A stretch of 64,000 bases of DNA from Chionis minor (GCA_013398295.1 VZSF01007301.1:124001-188000); one strand, 5' to 3'; counted from the first letter of the stretch, positions 22,615-36,040 are shown. Notes: generated by a model from the letters alone, not told the origin. Made by a program: numbers and translations.

Positions 22615-23879
22615 AAAGAACACTTTACAGAAATAGATAGTGAGCATTACTTGGAATTTTAACCTAGGAATACAATTCTCACTAGTATTGCAGAAGTACT
22701 TAAGGAACTATTTCCAGTGAGTGGTTTAATTTTGCTGGCTTGTTCCTCAAGAACAGAGTTCAGTGCTTTCACACTATTGATCAAACCATCTGATAGTAAT
22801 TAAACTGCTCTACAAGGCAGTCTCTAAGAAGTTACAATGCTACTTTCAGAGGCTGAAACAAGGCAGTCCTGGAATAAAATTACAACGCTGACATAAAACA
22901 TTAATGGAGGCAGAGAGCTTTTATCTTGTCTTTCTCATACACCTCCAGAAAGAAAGACCTTGGATTACCAAATGAAAATTAAGTTGTTAGTGAGCTTGTT
23001 TAACTTTCGTTGAGTCTATTTCAGTAGATGTGTTGTTTAAATAATAATAAAAAAGCAATGTGATTGGATTCCCTAGCATTAAATCTCTTCTTTTTTTATT
23101 TCATTCTTGCTAGAATTATCTTGAAAAGACAAGACGCAGTGCTATGAACTCCCAAGTCTATTTCTGTATGTGCAAATGTAATTTTACTGCCCTTATTTAG
23201 CAACTGCTGCTTCTGCCAGACTCCCACCTCATTCAGAGCATGATTGGGCCATTAAAGTGATGTTTGTGACAACCCTCATTTCTTTCAGAAATCTCGTATT
23301 CGAGAGATCACATGTGATATCTTGCATCATGTCTCCATCTACTTCGCAGGACATGCAGGAGAGATGAATGCTTCCCTGTTCCGTGTCCCCAGTGCCCTTG
23401 GTGCAGAAGGGAATCGAAGAAAGATCAGTGTCAATGCCTGGAAAAATGCAGTACAATGGTGGGATAAAACGGAGGCTAACCACCAGCAGACACTGTGTTA
23501 TGCCTTACCCTTGTGAGCTTGCCATGACGTTGCCCACTCCTCCGCCTCCCCGTGGTGCTCCTGCAGAGACTGGCTGGGGGGCACAGGGTGTATTTGGGGT
23601 GAGCAAGGGGATGGGGGTGTCCCCAGCGTGGTGCCTGTGCTCTGCCCTAGGATGTGGGGAACAGTATGCCAAAAGCAGAGATGGTCTTTGTCGTTTTGCT
23701 AGAAGAGGGGGGCAAGGGAGAGCTCTTTAGGCTTTTTGCCTTACTCTGGGCCATGCTCTCGCTCCTGTTTCAGCAAGGGGAGTTCAGACGGAGCACTCTC
23801 AGGTCCCACCAGTGCCAGCACAACAAAGCGGGGGCTGGAAGATGTGCACCCGAGAGGCAGGGGCTTGTGTGCTTAATAG

Positions 23880-23884
23880 CATGG
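23880..23884. repeat. Target-site duplication, left copy (CATGG)
   Basis: Five bases CATGG directly outside the left LTR end, repeated at 24434-24438. A 5-bp duplication is what ERV-L-type integrases make. Confidence 0.75.
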
Positions 23885-24433
23885 TGTCATGCATGGTTTA
23901 ACCCCAGCCAGCGGCTGAGCACCACTCACTCACTCCCCTCCTCCAGGGAGGGGGGAGAGAATCAGAAGAGTAAAAGTGAGAAAACCCATGGGTTGAGATA
24001 AACACAGTTTAATAAGTAAAGCAAAAAACGCACACGCAAGCAAAGCACAACAAGGAATTCATTCGCTGCTTCCCATCGGCAGGCAGGTGTTCAGCCATCT
24101 CCAGGAAAGCAGGGCTCCCTCACGCGTAATGGTTACTTGGGAAGACAAATGCTATCACTCTGAATGTCTCCCCCTTCTTTCTTCTTCCCCCTAGTTTATA
24201 TGCTGAGCATGACGTCATATGGAATATCCCTTCGGTCGATTGGGGTCAGCTGGTCCTGGCTATGTCCCCTCCCAACTTTTTGTGCACCCCCAGCCTACTC
24301 GCTGGTGGAGTGGAGTGAGAAGCAGAAAAGACCATGATGCTGTGTAAGCGCTGTTTCCAGCACAAATCCAAAATATAGCCCCATACTAGCTACTGTGAAG
24401 AAAATTAACTCTACCCCAGCCAAAATCAGCACA
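23885..24433 (-). mobile_element. Solo LTR of an avian ERV-L-type endogenous retrovirus
   Basis: A 549-bp LTR on the minus strand, beginning TGTGCTGATTTTGGCTGG and ending GGGGTTAAACCATGCATGACA, so with TG...CA ends. The 'ggctgggatagagttaatttt' and 'ggctggggttaaacca' type edges are those of a common avian ERV-L LTR family (family knowledge). There is no internal gag, pol or env on either side, so it is a solo LTR left by recombination between two LTRs. The matching CATGG repeats outside both ends fix the boundaries. Internal signals: CRE palindrome, TATA box, and an ATTAAA-type polyadenylation signal on the minus strand at 24013-24008. Confidence 0.9.
24195..24217 (-). promoter_or_regulatory. 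LTR promoter: TATA box and CRE palindrome
   Basis: On the minus strand, TATAAA lies at 24200-24195, and 10 bases upstream is the perfect cAMP-response palindrome TGACGTCA at 24217-24210. Both are in U3-like position. The methylatable CpG of the CRE is still intact, unlike in the related LTR at 27690. Confidence 0.75.
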
Positions 24434-24438
24434 CATGG
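24434..24438. repeat. Target-site duplication, right copy (CATGG)
   Basis: Matches 23880-23884 exactly; see the solo LTR. Confidence 0.75.
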
Positions 24439-25472
24439 GCAGACCAAGCCCCAGTCTCAGCAAGGACAAAGCAGCGGTGACACTTTGCATGGTGATGGAG
24501 CTTGGGCCACAGCAGCAAACATTTATATGGAGAGGGCCCAAGGACCCTTTGGCCCCCACTGTAAACAGCAAGGATAAAAAAGGTGATGGATGGCTGTCAC
24601 ACTATAGGCAACTCACTTCTGAGTGCTTTGCATCAGCGTATTGAGGCACAGCATTGAGTTTGACTTGACTTGGTTTACTCAGCTCGGTGCGAGCCCAGGC
24701 TGGGGAACTGTCTTTGCCCTGTGTGGCTTACAAACAAAACAGGTAGTAAAAAGGGTTGGATGCAAAACCAGCATCAGTCTTTGGCTGATCAAGGGGTAAA
24801 ATCTGGATCCTCCTGGCCTCTAGCTCAGTGCACCAGCCACCAGAGCTCCTTGTGCCTCCAGGGTCTCATAATGCTGTAGTTGCTGCAGGACCTGTAGATC
24901 AACTTCCCACGGCACTTGAACAACCTAAGTTCATACTGGAGAATGTACAAGATCTCAGCCCTTCAAGAGGTTCAGTTCTCTCTGGAAGGTGCTTACAGCC
25001 ATTAACCCCCACAGCTGACTTTTTTTCCCTACAGTGTGGGAAGAAGAGGAAAGTTAAATGTCAGTTTTCTAGATTCATTTTTAGTTACGGTCTCTGTATG
25101 TACCTAACATATCCTCAAATGCTGCACAGAAGATGCCAACTCAGGACATAAAGGTTAGCCAGATAAAGATGGGCTATTGCATAAGAAGTCAGACTTAGAA
25201 GGAGGTTAACAGTATTATTTAAACATCATCCAAGACATAATGACGGCTACAATGTTGTGATATTCATGCGCCTCTCAAGTCTTGTAAATCATAAGTAAGT
25301 CATATAGGGGAAGTGACCCTATTATTTCAATGATAATCAGGTTAAATTTCACAGAATCTCATTCGCCCGAGGTCTGGTTACAACTGGATCAAAATATTTG
25401 CCCTCAGACGATGCTGGAAAACTTCAGGACAGTAATGCTGTCCCTCATTCCACCCTTCCTTGTCTTCTGCAG

Positions 25473-25568
25473 GACCAGATTGGGAACGGAAGACTTCATC
25501 TGCATCAGACAATACCATCAATAGCCTTTAACCCTTGGCCTTCCTGGGAACCCAATGTTGTCCTATTG
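25473..25568 (+). other. Exon-like block with good splice sites (unidentified)
   Basis: A 96-bp block, open through 32 codons (begins DQIGNGRLHL, ends WEPNVVLL), flanked by tgtcttctgcag and a consensus donor gtaagt. The peptide is not one I recognise and no partner exons were found, so it may be chance. Confidence 0.2.
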
Positions 25569-25654
25569 GTAAGTATTATGATGACAGTTCTTCCCATAGG
25601 GAGCTAAGAGGTTCTTAGAATACAGTTTCCCATTCTCATGAGTGTAAGGCACTG

Positions 25655-25725
25655 TATATATAAATATATATTCGTTTATATGTGTACACATTTATATATG
25701 TGTATATATACATATATGAATATAA
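25655..25725. repeat. TA-rich imperfect microsatellite
   Basis: About 70 bases of interrupted TATA/TGTA/CATA repeats. Confidence 0.85.
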
Positions 25726-27689
25726 AGAAGTAGGAGCAATAATTAACACAACTGGTTATTGATTTTCCCTATGTTTTAGCTAATGGCATCAGTCTTTATG
25801 AAGGGCTTGAGATCTTCTTTGCTTTGTTCTAAGGCATAAAATGGCCTGCACTTTTAATGAGCTAGAGGAGAAAAAAAAAGAAAAAGGAAAAGAAATAAAC
25901 AATGGTAATACTAACATGCACACAGCTCCCCTCTACATCCACTTCTTTTCCATCTATCTCCACTACTGAGAATGTGATACGTGCAGAAAGCTTGCTGATA
26001 GCTTAAACAAACACATGGCAATGAAATATTTTTGGAATGGTATTCATGACAAATTCTTTTTAAATTATGTGTTGACATTACTTAGGTTAGTTGCATGTCC
26101 ACTACAGCATGCAGGAAATAGGTGGTTGAAAGTGTTCATAGCGTGCTCAGTGTGAAGATGCTCTTTTCTGTTTTGAATGAATATTCTAGTCCATACAGAA
26201 TAATCTATTTAGTGTCTCCATTTTATTTCCATAACTGACTACATCTAGTCCTTGAATAGTTTAAAAATGTGTGCTCATGGTCGAAACACAGACAGTTTGT
26301 ATGCATCAAAACACAGACAGTTTCCCAGCAGCTAAACAGCTTTTAATTAATGCATTTGAGAAGTGTCTGATAACAGTTCCTCCTTCGCCAGTTAAAGTTA
26401 TGGGTATTTTATTGGAAGAACACTCTTCTTGCTGGTCATTAGACAACAGTGATTTATGAAGGATGTATGTGTGTGACAAATACACAGCTCCACATTACAA
26501 CTGCCACAAAGTCTGTGTAATTCAAGAGTTTTGTGAATTTGGTGGTGCTTTGTTTGATTGTTTGTTGGTTTTTTTACTGTAATCTATTGTCAAATAAAAC
26601 TGAAGAGATTAAGCTTCTTTGGCCGTGTGTCATTTGGGGTGATTCCATACAGGCAGCCGGCTGGCAGAGGATTGCAATACTGGCCAGTTTCTTTATTTAA
26701 AAGGAAAGGCTTGGTGCAGGAATGCTGGTTACACTCCTGCACTTCCTGCAAGCTCCCACGTGGTGGCAGAAGCAGTTCACGCTAACAAACAACTTCATCC
26801 GGCAGTACGTGGAAGAAAACCTGGCAATTTAGTATGTGGAAACGTCGTACTAACTAGCTATGGGACTGTGGAAAGTGTGCAGGGGGGTTGTCTTTGAATG
26901 CCATCCTCTCTGTGCCTTCTGGATACTCCAGCTTTTCCTTGCAGGTGCATAATTCCAACACTAGCTTTCCTAGGGCAAATTTGGTTTCAAAAATGAAATG
27001 TTAACATTGCTTTCTATACAGCACCAAATTTTCTTTTCTTCTTGTTAAAGTTTTTAAACCTCAGCTGTTTTCTTACAGTTTGCTCTGTTGCTCTGTGAAT
27101 AATGTCTGCAAGCAATCTGGAAAAGAAGTGAGAAAAGAAACTTCTAAGTTTCTAGCAGAGGAAGAGAAAATTTGCATCTAATCCTCTAAAAGTTGGGATG
27201 TAGGGGAGGCATGAATGCCTTGCATGTAGTCTCAAAAGACTTCACATCAATAGGAGCTGGCATTGATTCACTCCTTTGCAATGTCACCGTGTACTGATGC
27301 TGTGGCATGAAACAAACACTGCACGTTGCCAACCCTGCATGCTAAGTGTATTTTGTGGGTCTGCCTGCAGCCATCCCTCAATGGTGAAGATCTTAAGGCT
27401 TGAGAATATATAAATTTATTTTCTGTATCTTTCTCAGAAGCAGGAAAAGAAGGATTGGTGTACAGAAAGAGAAAAAGGAAGTCACTAAGTCATAAAACTG
27501 ACTAACTCCTAAGACACTTTCTTTTGGACTTTATGATCTTAGGCAACAGGCATGGTTTCCACCAATGTACCTATGAGGGCACTTTGAGAATAGGCTGTGA
27601 AATTTATGACATTGTCTTGTGCTGTACAAAGTGCCCGTAAAAAAGACTGAAAATTTCTGCATCTCTCCTTGGGGTGGGAAATTCTCCAT

Positions 27690-28048
27690 TGTCCTGGTTC
27701 TGGTGGGGATAGGGTTAATTTCGGGCCCAGACACAGGTATTCCATACCACCTGATGCCATGTCCAGTACTTAGGCGGGAGCTAGCTGGGAGAGTGGCTTG
27801 GAAGTTGATGCTTGGGAGCAGGCTGGGGCTTCCAGGGTCCAGTCAGTGCGCGGCGGTATGGTAACCGTGTGTACATTCCTCCATCAGTGTTACTATTGTT
27901 GTTTTCCTCTTTCCTTTCCTGTTCTGTTAAAGTGCTTTTATCTCAGCCAATGAGTTTTGCCTTTTTCTTCCGATTCTCCCCCACTGCTGTAGGGGTTGGG
28001 TGAGTGGCCACATGGTTCTTTGTTGCCAGTTGAAGCCAAACTACCCCA
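27690..28048 (+). mobile_element. Decayed ERV-L-type solo LTR
   Basis: Starts TGTCCTGGTTCTGGTGGGGA and 'tagggttaatttc', the U3 edge of the same avian LTR family as the element at 23885. It ends near 28048 with a degraded 'gagtggcc...ttgttgccagttgaagccaaactacccca' edge. It is about 360 bp, so shortened by internal loss. The region matching the TATA/CRE block (tattccatacc...tgatgccatg...cagtacttagg) has lost both motifs. I could not identify a target-site duplication, and there is no internal viral sequence nearby. Confidence 0.8.
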
Positions 28049-31000
28049 CCTATCCTTTTCCTCCATCTTCTCTCTTTAGTCCTTATCTTAAGGAAGTTAG
28101 CATGAGTTTGTGTCTTGCCCAGAAAGATCTCCTTGATCTCTGGTGCACTTATGAGGGAAGAAGGTCTGGCGTTGCTCTTGGGTTCTTCTGTACACCAGTG
28201 AAGTCACCAAGAGCAGAATCTGGACCTGGCAGGGGTTTTGTACCAGCTTTGCTCTGTTGTCTCGCACACCATCTCTCCCTCAAGAGAAGGATGTGTTAAT
28301 GCTTCTGCCTTCTTGTTCCTGCTGTTTGGCCCACCATCAGGAAGGTGAGGACATGTTTTCACCCATCCTACTGAGCCCACTGCCACATGGGCCCTTGGGA
28401 GGGTCATCCTTGTTCCACATGGTGGTAAAGGTAGAGGGAAAAGGCTGAGGAGAACAGGGGTGGTGAAAGAGAGGAAAGAAGAAAGCTCAAACACTTGAGC
28501 AAAAATGAGTACAAAAAAAACGCCCTCCATCAAAACAATACTGGTGACACAACACAGAGGCTGTGGAGAATCTTTATTCTTGCTAGATTTTTGGCATCCT
28601 TCATGTGGTTTTATTTCACATGAAATATTCATGTGTCTAATAATGTGATTTATTGGTGGCTAAGGAGCTATTTTTCCTTCCAGGAGAGTCTTTTAAGGGT
28701 TAAGAACTTGCAAAAGTTTCTAAACTGCTAATAAAAAAATAAAAAAAGTTGAATCAATCAAACTGTTCTGATTTTGAAATATTTTTCCATTGCTTTTTTT
28801 CCCTCAGTATTAATGTGCTGAAATGTCTAGACAAGAAGTCATAGGAAAATAAAATATTTCTTTTTGAAACTGAGATACTGTGACATATAAACTGGGGGCT
28901 TGGGGGATTTGTTGTTGGGTTGGTTTTTTTTAAATCCCTGTATGATCTAGAGACTCATTAGAAGTCATCTCTTCCTATCACCAATTTTGTCAACTCTATT
29001 AAAAATGTTTTGGCAGCAAATACCTGACCAGATCTACTTAATTAGCACCATGAGTCTGTTTAAGATTCCCCTGTGTTTTTGATGCCCATAGAGCCTTAAA
29101 AAGCATGGTTATTTCTGGCACCTCTCTGTGTGGGACATGAGGTGCTTTCAGAGAACCCTGCTCTGCTGAAGCCTTTGTACCAGGAAGGAATCACAACTCA
29201 CCTGGACTTGTATGACCGGTTTGGTTTGTTTAGCTGGCAGGCTGATGGGTGATATCTTTTCGCCTGCAGCATCTGTCTCCTTTATAGAGACATATTAGTA
29301 CTTGAAAACTGTGGAAGTCCCTGGACTCACAGATAGACAGCAGCTGACAAGAGGGGAAGTGCGTTGTAACGACTGTTGTGATTTAATGAACATTGGGCAG
29401 TTGAGCTGCTACTGGAAGGGATCTAGCAAACCTTTTATATCAAAAGTCACTGTGAACTTCCCCGCTTTGCCTAATCTAAGGTTCAACAAAAACCTTACTC
29501 CACGAACTCTCAAGGGAGCAGGTTGGCCTCCAAAAAGGAGAGTGAGGGAAACAGTCTTGTGACTTTCTGCACTGGACAGCTGGCCGTGCCTTGCTGTTCA
29601 GTGGAAGAACAACACCACCTTCACTAAAGTAAAACCTGTCTTAATCTAAAGCCTCGAGATACATTTTTCAGTTTAACTTAAGTACAGTCACACAGGAGGT
29701 AACTGCCCTTTTCCTTCCCCAGCTGTGGGAGAAGCTAAACACCAGTTTCAGTGTTAATGCTTCTAACTGAGGCACACTAAAGTAACACACTGGTTGGCTG
29801 AATTAATACCCGGATGGCATTAAATCATTAATTTCAGTACTTGTATAAATTATGGTGAGCACTAACTGAAATGCACAAATATAATAAAGATAAGCAGAGG
29901 GCATTAAAAAATAACAATAATAAAAAAAGCTAGCTCAAAAATCCGATGCAAGCTGTCTCCTCTAGTCAAAAACACGTGCGAAGTGATAAGCCTCTGGCTG
30001 CCCAGCCCAAGGGACCGGACCCTGCTCCCAGGTCAACTGGCTGCCTGACCCCCAGGAGAGGCTGAGCGCACATCCCAGGCCGTGGGTATTGTCCTGGCAT
30101 GACCACTTGGGAAGTCTGAAAAGAAACTCACAGGAAATAACATGAAAATTCAATGAGAGCAGAGTGAATAGGTTTGTCTGATAAGCATGGAGCCGGTTTC
30201 CACCATCAAAACAACCCATTCAAACCCCACCTCAATCCTGAAGCACCCTTGCAGAGATGTGCTGCTAGGAGCATGCTGCAAACCTCAGTGTTTCCCTCGT
30301 GATGTCTGAGGCAGCATGTCTGCACTGAAATTACAGCTTTCAACATACGACACCCCATCTTGAGGGAAATTTCAAGGGGTAGGATGTAACAATTATTGGT
30401 AAATTTTAATCTGACTTTTATTGTGGAAATTAATTAAGAGATTATGAAAACTGCAGTGCTAACTTGAATTGTTTCCAGCATGAATTCATGCTTAGTCTAC
30501 CTAACAAAACCAATGGCAGTGAAGCTCCGTTGTGCCTTGTGAAAAAAAATGTACTCAGTATTATACAGTTGTAAGGTGTTAATGATAAAGAGAAGAATAA
30601 GTATATAAGTGCAGTCTCCAAAGTGTCTGCATATACCACTTTGAATGTCTTGAATCACCATGGTGGTGAATTTAGCTACGAGAGTTAAGATAACATTGTT
30701 TGGTTTGGAGTCATTATGACGGACACGTAGGTAGAATCACCCTACTTATCTATTCACATTTCGTGTCATATCATCAGTTAAGAGACCATGTACATTTGAA
30801 GAAAAGGCTTGGCTCCAGATATTAAGAAGAGTAAAATAATCTATTATGTAAATTTGCTTAATTAGCCTTAAAAATGTCAACAACTTTAATTGGTGCTTTT
30901 AGATTAAAACTATACATAAATCTCTGCAACTTTTAATACTTGATTTACAAAGATAACTTTCTTCTAAACTGAGGTACCCAAGACCCTGGCTATGTTCCCC

Positions 31001-34000
31001 AGCTGGGATCTGACCCCGCACCTGAGTGAGAGCTGAGTGATCTCCAGAATGCCTCCCCCATGGGAAAGAGAGCCAGGTACGTTGGCCAGGAGGGCTCCAG
31101 AGTGCTCTGCAGGCAGGTGCTTCACCTAAATGACTGGAAGATCAATATACAGTCTTTATACTGCAACTGATCTTCTTAATACTGCTGTGACACCCAAGTA
31201 TTACCTGGTGGAAAGTCTACGACTGGGATAAGTCAGTAGAATTTTGCTTTAATCTGATTTTATACTGTGTAATGACTGTGCAACATTCAAGGCTGCAGGT
31301 ATATTTATTTAAATGAAATACATGTACCAGCTTACAGTGGTTGCCAGGAAGCCAGTGCAACCCATACATTGATGTTATAGCTCAAGGGTAGTTTGGCCTC
31401 TTTAAAGAGGAATATACTTGGAAGGTCTCAACTTTTATTTTGACACCTTTGAAAGGAAATTTGTGAAACATATGTGAAGAGGCAGAGTAGGGAAAGGAGG
31501 GGAAAAGATTATTAAAACACCTAAACCCCTATATTTACAGTGAAATGAAATGGTTCCATTGATTTGAACTCTCTTCCCATTCAGCAGATGGATGGGAAGG
31601 TGAAAGATGTAAGTGGTTTAACTGATAAGAAATTTCCTTTTCTTGAGTGAATGGGTGGGAAAGCTGGTCAGAGAACTAAGACATCTATTATGCTTCTACA
31701 GCTTTAGCTATTATGAATGCTGCCAGTCTACTTGATGGAAATATGGAAATGAAGTAGTATGAGGTACTTTGCATTCATATAGATAATGGTATGTTGTACT
31801 CAGGCTTTAACATGTAAAATATGTACAGTCACTTGACAGGAGTAAGAAACAGCAAATATTAAAGAGCCCCTGAATAAACTTTGAATTTTTAATTCAAGTA
31901 ACTGTAAGGACAAACAGTTAAGAATTTATTTAAGTCTTTTTTTGTCAATTTGTCAAAGTCAATTTGTCTAAGTGGCCCAACCCACGACATTAAGCACAGA
32001 CTTAAATCTAACTTTACACATTAATGCAAAAAAGCTAAAGGTTTTACAGCTCGTATGCGATGTAGGTGTTTGCAAAACTTCAGTCACCTTACTGCTTTAG
32101 GTGAAATAGTCTGTTACAAAGTGGCAATGATTAAAATGTTAATTTGAAAATAGAAATTACTGCTTGCGCAGCGAAAAGTCTTTTGAGACTATTATGTTAT
32201 TTTCAGAAACAAAATTTACTATTAATAAACTCAGTTTGAATTTGACCTCTTGTTCCACTGAAAAAGAAAATTGGAAAAGGTTTGGAAAATTTGAATTTTT
32301 TGTTTTAAACTGAGCTTAAAGGTCAAATTCAGCTAAATTTAACACAGACAAATTACAGCAGAAAAACATTTTGTCCTGTTACATTCAGCTTAAGTGATAA
32401 TATCCAGGTTTACGGTTTAGTAAAATGTCGGTCCTTTTTGGAAGGAAAGCAGTATCCTGAATAAGTTGCTAGGAACTGCTTTTTGTATAAGAAACTGAAA
32501 TAAAACTCATTAACTGAAAAGGCCACTGGGAGGCCAATTAACTTAGTGCAGTTGTTCAGTTCAGAGGGGAAAAAAAGGAAGTTAAAACCTTTAAAATAGA
32601 GAAATGAAGGGAGAAGAAAAGGATTAAAGAGAAATAGTTAATAGCTGTCATGCTTCTGATTTGTTTCACATTCACTATTATTTACGTGTCTCTGACAGTA
32701 CTTTTCAGCCAGCTATTTTCTTTATTATAGGCAATGTTCCATCCCTCAGAAAAAGATGCCGACTTTTGTACAATGAAAGAAAAAGTGGATAAAACCAAGA
32801 GGGAACAAAATGCAAGTGTAAAATGGCCTCATTCTGTGTAAAAAATAGCAGTTCGAGCACATTAACTGCCTGGTTATTGTCAAGTGCTCTGTGTCTACCT
32901 CCTAGATGCAGGCTTATATAAGTGCATCCACATTTCAAACAGTTGGTTTGAAGGGAGACAAAAATTTAGTAGCCCCTGCCATTTTCTATGTGCTCTCATG
33001 TGTAGGAATAGAACTGAGATTACAATTTTGAAAGCCTGGTTCATTTGGGATCATCTAGGAATCTGCAGTTTAGATATTTATACATAATCAAACTGCTTAT
33101 TCTGCATGTAAGGTAATTTTAAATATTTAAAAAAGAAAAGAACTATGTTACTGTTCTGATATAAACGTAGGCAGTTTGAAAATTGGCAGAAGTTTTTATT
33201 CATAGCAAGAAAATATGAAAAATAATAGGTAGATAATATGTAAAATACCTAGTTCCTGATTATTTGGAATTGCTAACTCAGAAAGAGAAGTAAAACTATT
33301 TCTACTATACATTATTTATAACGCTGAGTAGTCTTTTATACTCACCCCTGGACCCATACAGTTCTGCGTATGATTTCAGAAAATTAACGCTTACTTTTAC
33401 AATGCATCTATTCTCTAAATGAATTGAAATTTTAGTAATCTCATTCAATGACTGGTTTCATGGTATGACTGTATTATTAATGGCAGGTATTTTGCAAAAT
33501 ACCTGAATAATGTCGGCATTTCTTGCCATGACTGGACAGAGCAGTCAAATGGTGTAATAGAATACTCGTTGTGCCAGTTGTTGCTCCGAGTGACTGAAAC
33601 TCAATCATGTCACGGAACAACAGGTTCCACATGATAAGATGCAAATTTAGCCTCACTCCTTTGCAGTTTGCATCTCAGGGTGCATCCACCACAGTTTATG
33701 GTTGTTCCAAGGCCAGGCTGCTGAGCCCTGCCTCAGTTTCATGATCCTATTCCCAGCCTCCTGACGCTCTCAAGAGCACTTGGGGAGGGGGGAGCTGGTC
33801 CATCTCATCCTACTCCCGCCAAATCAAGTGGTCAGTTTTCTGCTGGATTAGGTCCCTCCCTCAGCTCGACTGTACAAGTCCAAGCACCAGGCAGGGAGGG
33901 AGGGGTTGCAAACACGGGGAGGGGAAATTGCAGCGTTGAGGTAGGGTCAGGCTGCCAGGAATCTGCGCTTTTACTGCTATCCAAAGGGGAGCATCAAACA

Positions 34001-35800
34001 TCTGAGAAAACATTGCTCAGTCTGGATGACAAGTGCACCCTTATGGCTTGGCCACCTGTCTGAAAAAAACCAGCAGTCCAGACTTTCTGGGTTCTTGTAC
34101 AAAAAATTGTCCAAACGACTTGTCCATGTTTGTCTGCAGTGTAAAGTGCCGATTCCATTCTTGTGGCAAGCATATAGTAGAAATAATACCTGGGACAGGA
34201 GAGAATGCTCGCAAAAAACAAATGTTGCTTTCCTCAAATGGCTTAGGTGTTTTGTTTGCTCATTTCAGCATGAAATAACCAACAAAAGCCGCTTACCACT
34301 TTATTGTTTTCCTCCATCTCTTAATTATACGAAAGCATCAGCACTTTATTTAGTCTTTAATTAGCATAATCCAAGTACAAAGTTCAGCCTGGGCAAGGAC
34401 ACAAGCATATTGATTATCTGTCCGTTCCACCAGAGTCAAAAATCACTTCTGTGCTGCGTTTATTAATATATGTTCATAGCTATAGCATTGAAATCTATCA
34501 CTGCGATCGACCTTTATTTTCAGGCAGTCAATACCCATTGACCCATGCAGATAAATTACCATAGTGAATTTTGCAGTTGCTTGCTCAGACTCTTATATCA
34601 ATAGTTGACCGACTGAATGCTTATTCTTTTTTTTTCCTTCCCTTTTGCCTACCAACCATATAAAAACTGTGCTCATAGATTCAAATATATAAATAAGATG
34701 CAGGTCACAAATCGCTTTGCTATTCTTTGCTTGCACAGGGACACATGGCACCTTTCTTATTTCTACCTTTTGGTGTCAGCAAAACACCCGTTTTGCTAAC
34801 CTGAATGGGAGCGAGCAGGTAATAGTGTTTCAAATAGATGGTACTTCAGGTGATAAAGAATATATTATCCTGAGAGACAAAAGATGTCTCTGAGATTTTG
34901 TAGATCCCAGTAAAATCTTCCTGACTGATCACAGACTCTAACCTGGACTGCAATGTTTTGGTCTTGATTTGTATCTAAACATACCAATGTTTAGATCTGA
35001 TAATATTACATTGTTTTCTCTGTCTTACTGAAGACCTAGAGACCTCGTCCAAATATGGCGTCTGAATCTGGCCTTTCCCACAGATTTTGAAAGTTCACAG
35101 ACAAAATCTCAGTTTGACACAGTTCTAGTAGTTTAAATAACTTCTAATTTGAAAAATCAAATAGTTTCTTAGATAGGCTTCCAATTTTTTCTTTGTTACA
35201 TAAAACAACTGAATTGCCAAGGAAGAAATGAATAGCAAAAATGATGTGCCAGTTTGTTTGTTTCCTTTGTGTATTCTGACTTGAAAAGGGTGTGATTTTT
35301 AGGCAGCTTCCAAATGTTCTCTGTTGTTGTTTCAGCTGACAGAGGGAGTCTTAGCAAGCAGGTGGCCTGGTTGTTACTGTGAGGAGCAACATGTCAGTTC
35401 AGGGATGCAATTTCAATGCATGTCTTGTGCCATTGAGCTGGAAAATCTCTGAGATTTGGTTTTAGCCTGTTCCCTCTAAAGTTACTGTTTGGAGCAGAAT
35501 GTGAGTTCAACAGATAAGTGTTGTGCTTGTTGTGTCTGATGGGATTATTATTAAATGACGCAATTCTATAGAGGGTTTTGTGAGTTATTCACATATTTTT
35601 TTTCAGTTCCAAATAAAAGTAATAGATTAAAGCTAAAAGATTTTTTTTTTTTCTTTTTTTGCCAGAGATGCAAGTCAGACTGTGACTATTTTGGTTTGGC
35701 TTTCCTTTATCAGCTCTCCTCCCTGATATCTCTAGGGGCTGTATTTACATTAGTGGGTTTTTTAAGAGTGGTAGTACAGTTCTGAAGCTAAACCTATGTT
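28049..35800. other. Gene-free stretch
   Basis: AT-rich DNA with no recognised gene or mobile element. The block 34420-34640 has an even, non-repetitive composition with homeodomain-type TTAATTA/TAAT words and might be a conserved non-coding element. GC-rich patches near 29980-30100, 30970-31120 and 33730-33960 have no identifiable content. Confidence 0.5.
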
Positions 35801-36040
35801 TGTCAGGGCCCTGAGGGTACCAATGGCCCTGATCATCCTATCCTGGGGCCTCCACCCACCTCTGCACTTGAGCCTAGGAGCCCTATTTCAGCTCAGCCTG
35901 GGGCCAGCAGCCCTGGTGTAAGCTACAGCATAGGTGTTCCTGTCTTTGTTTCCTGGATGGACCCTGGACTTGCATTGTAGCCCTGTTGCCATCCCTGTCT
36001 TCAGGCTTATCTCCTGCTGGCACTAGCACAAGGATTTTGA
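35801..36040 (+). mobile_element. Possible old LTR-like repeat
   Basis: A GC-richer block starting TGTCAGGGCCCTGAGGG, with 'ctgatcatcctatcctggggcc' and a TATA-like 'agccctatttcagctcagcc'. It resembles an avian dispersed LTR-type repeat as I remember it. The right end and family are uncertain. Confidence 0.3.

Larger units (their letters stand above)
19146..23879. other. Gene-free stretch
   Basis: AT-rich intergenic or intronic sequence. It holds small simple repeats (21467-21503, 22597-22614). A GC-richer patch at 23520-23870 has open frames but no recognised domain. A minus-strand open stretch at 20363-20605 is unrecognised. Splice-like AG sites (e.g. 23289) precede sequence with no recognisable coding content. 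Confidence 0.5.
24439..27689. other. Gene-free stretch between two LTRs
   Basis: No recognised gene. It contains a weak exon candidate (25473-25568) and a TA-rich microsatellite (25655-25725). Confidence 0.5.

Noticed and set aside
23322..24001. Overlapping open frames upstream of and into the solo LTR
   Set aside because: The last of them runs into the LTR and the others lie in a GC-rich patch; no family match and no consistent exon structure.
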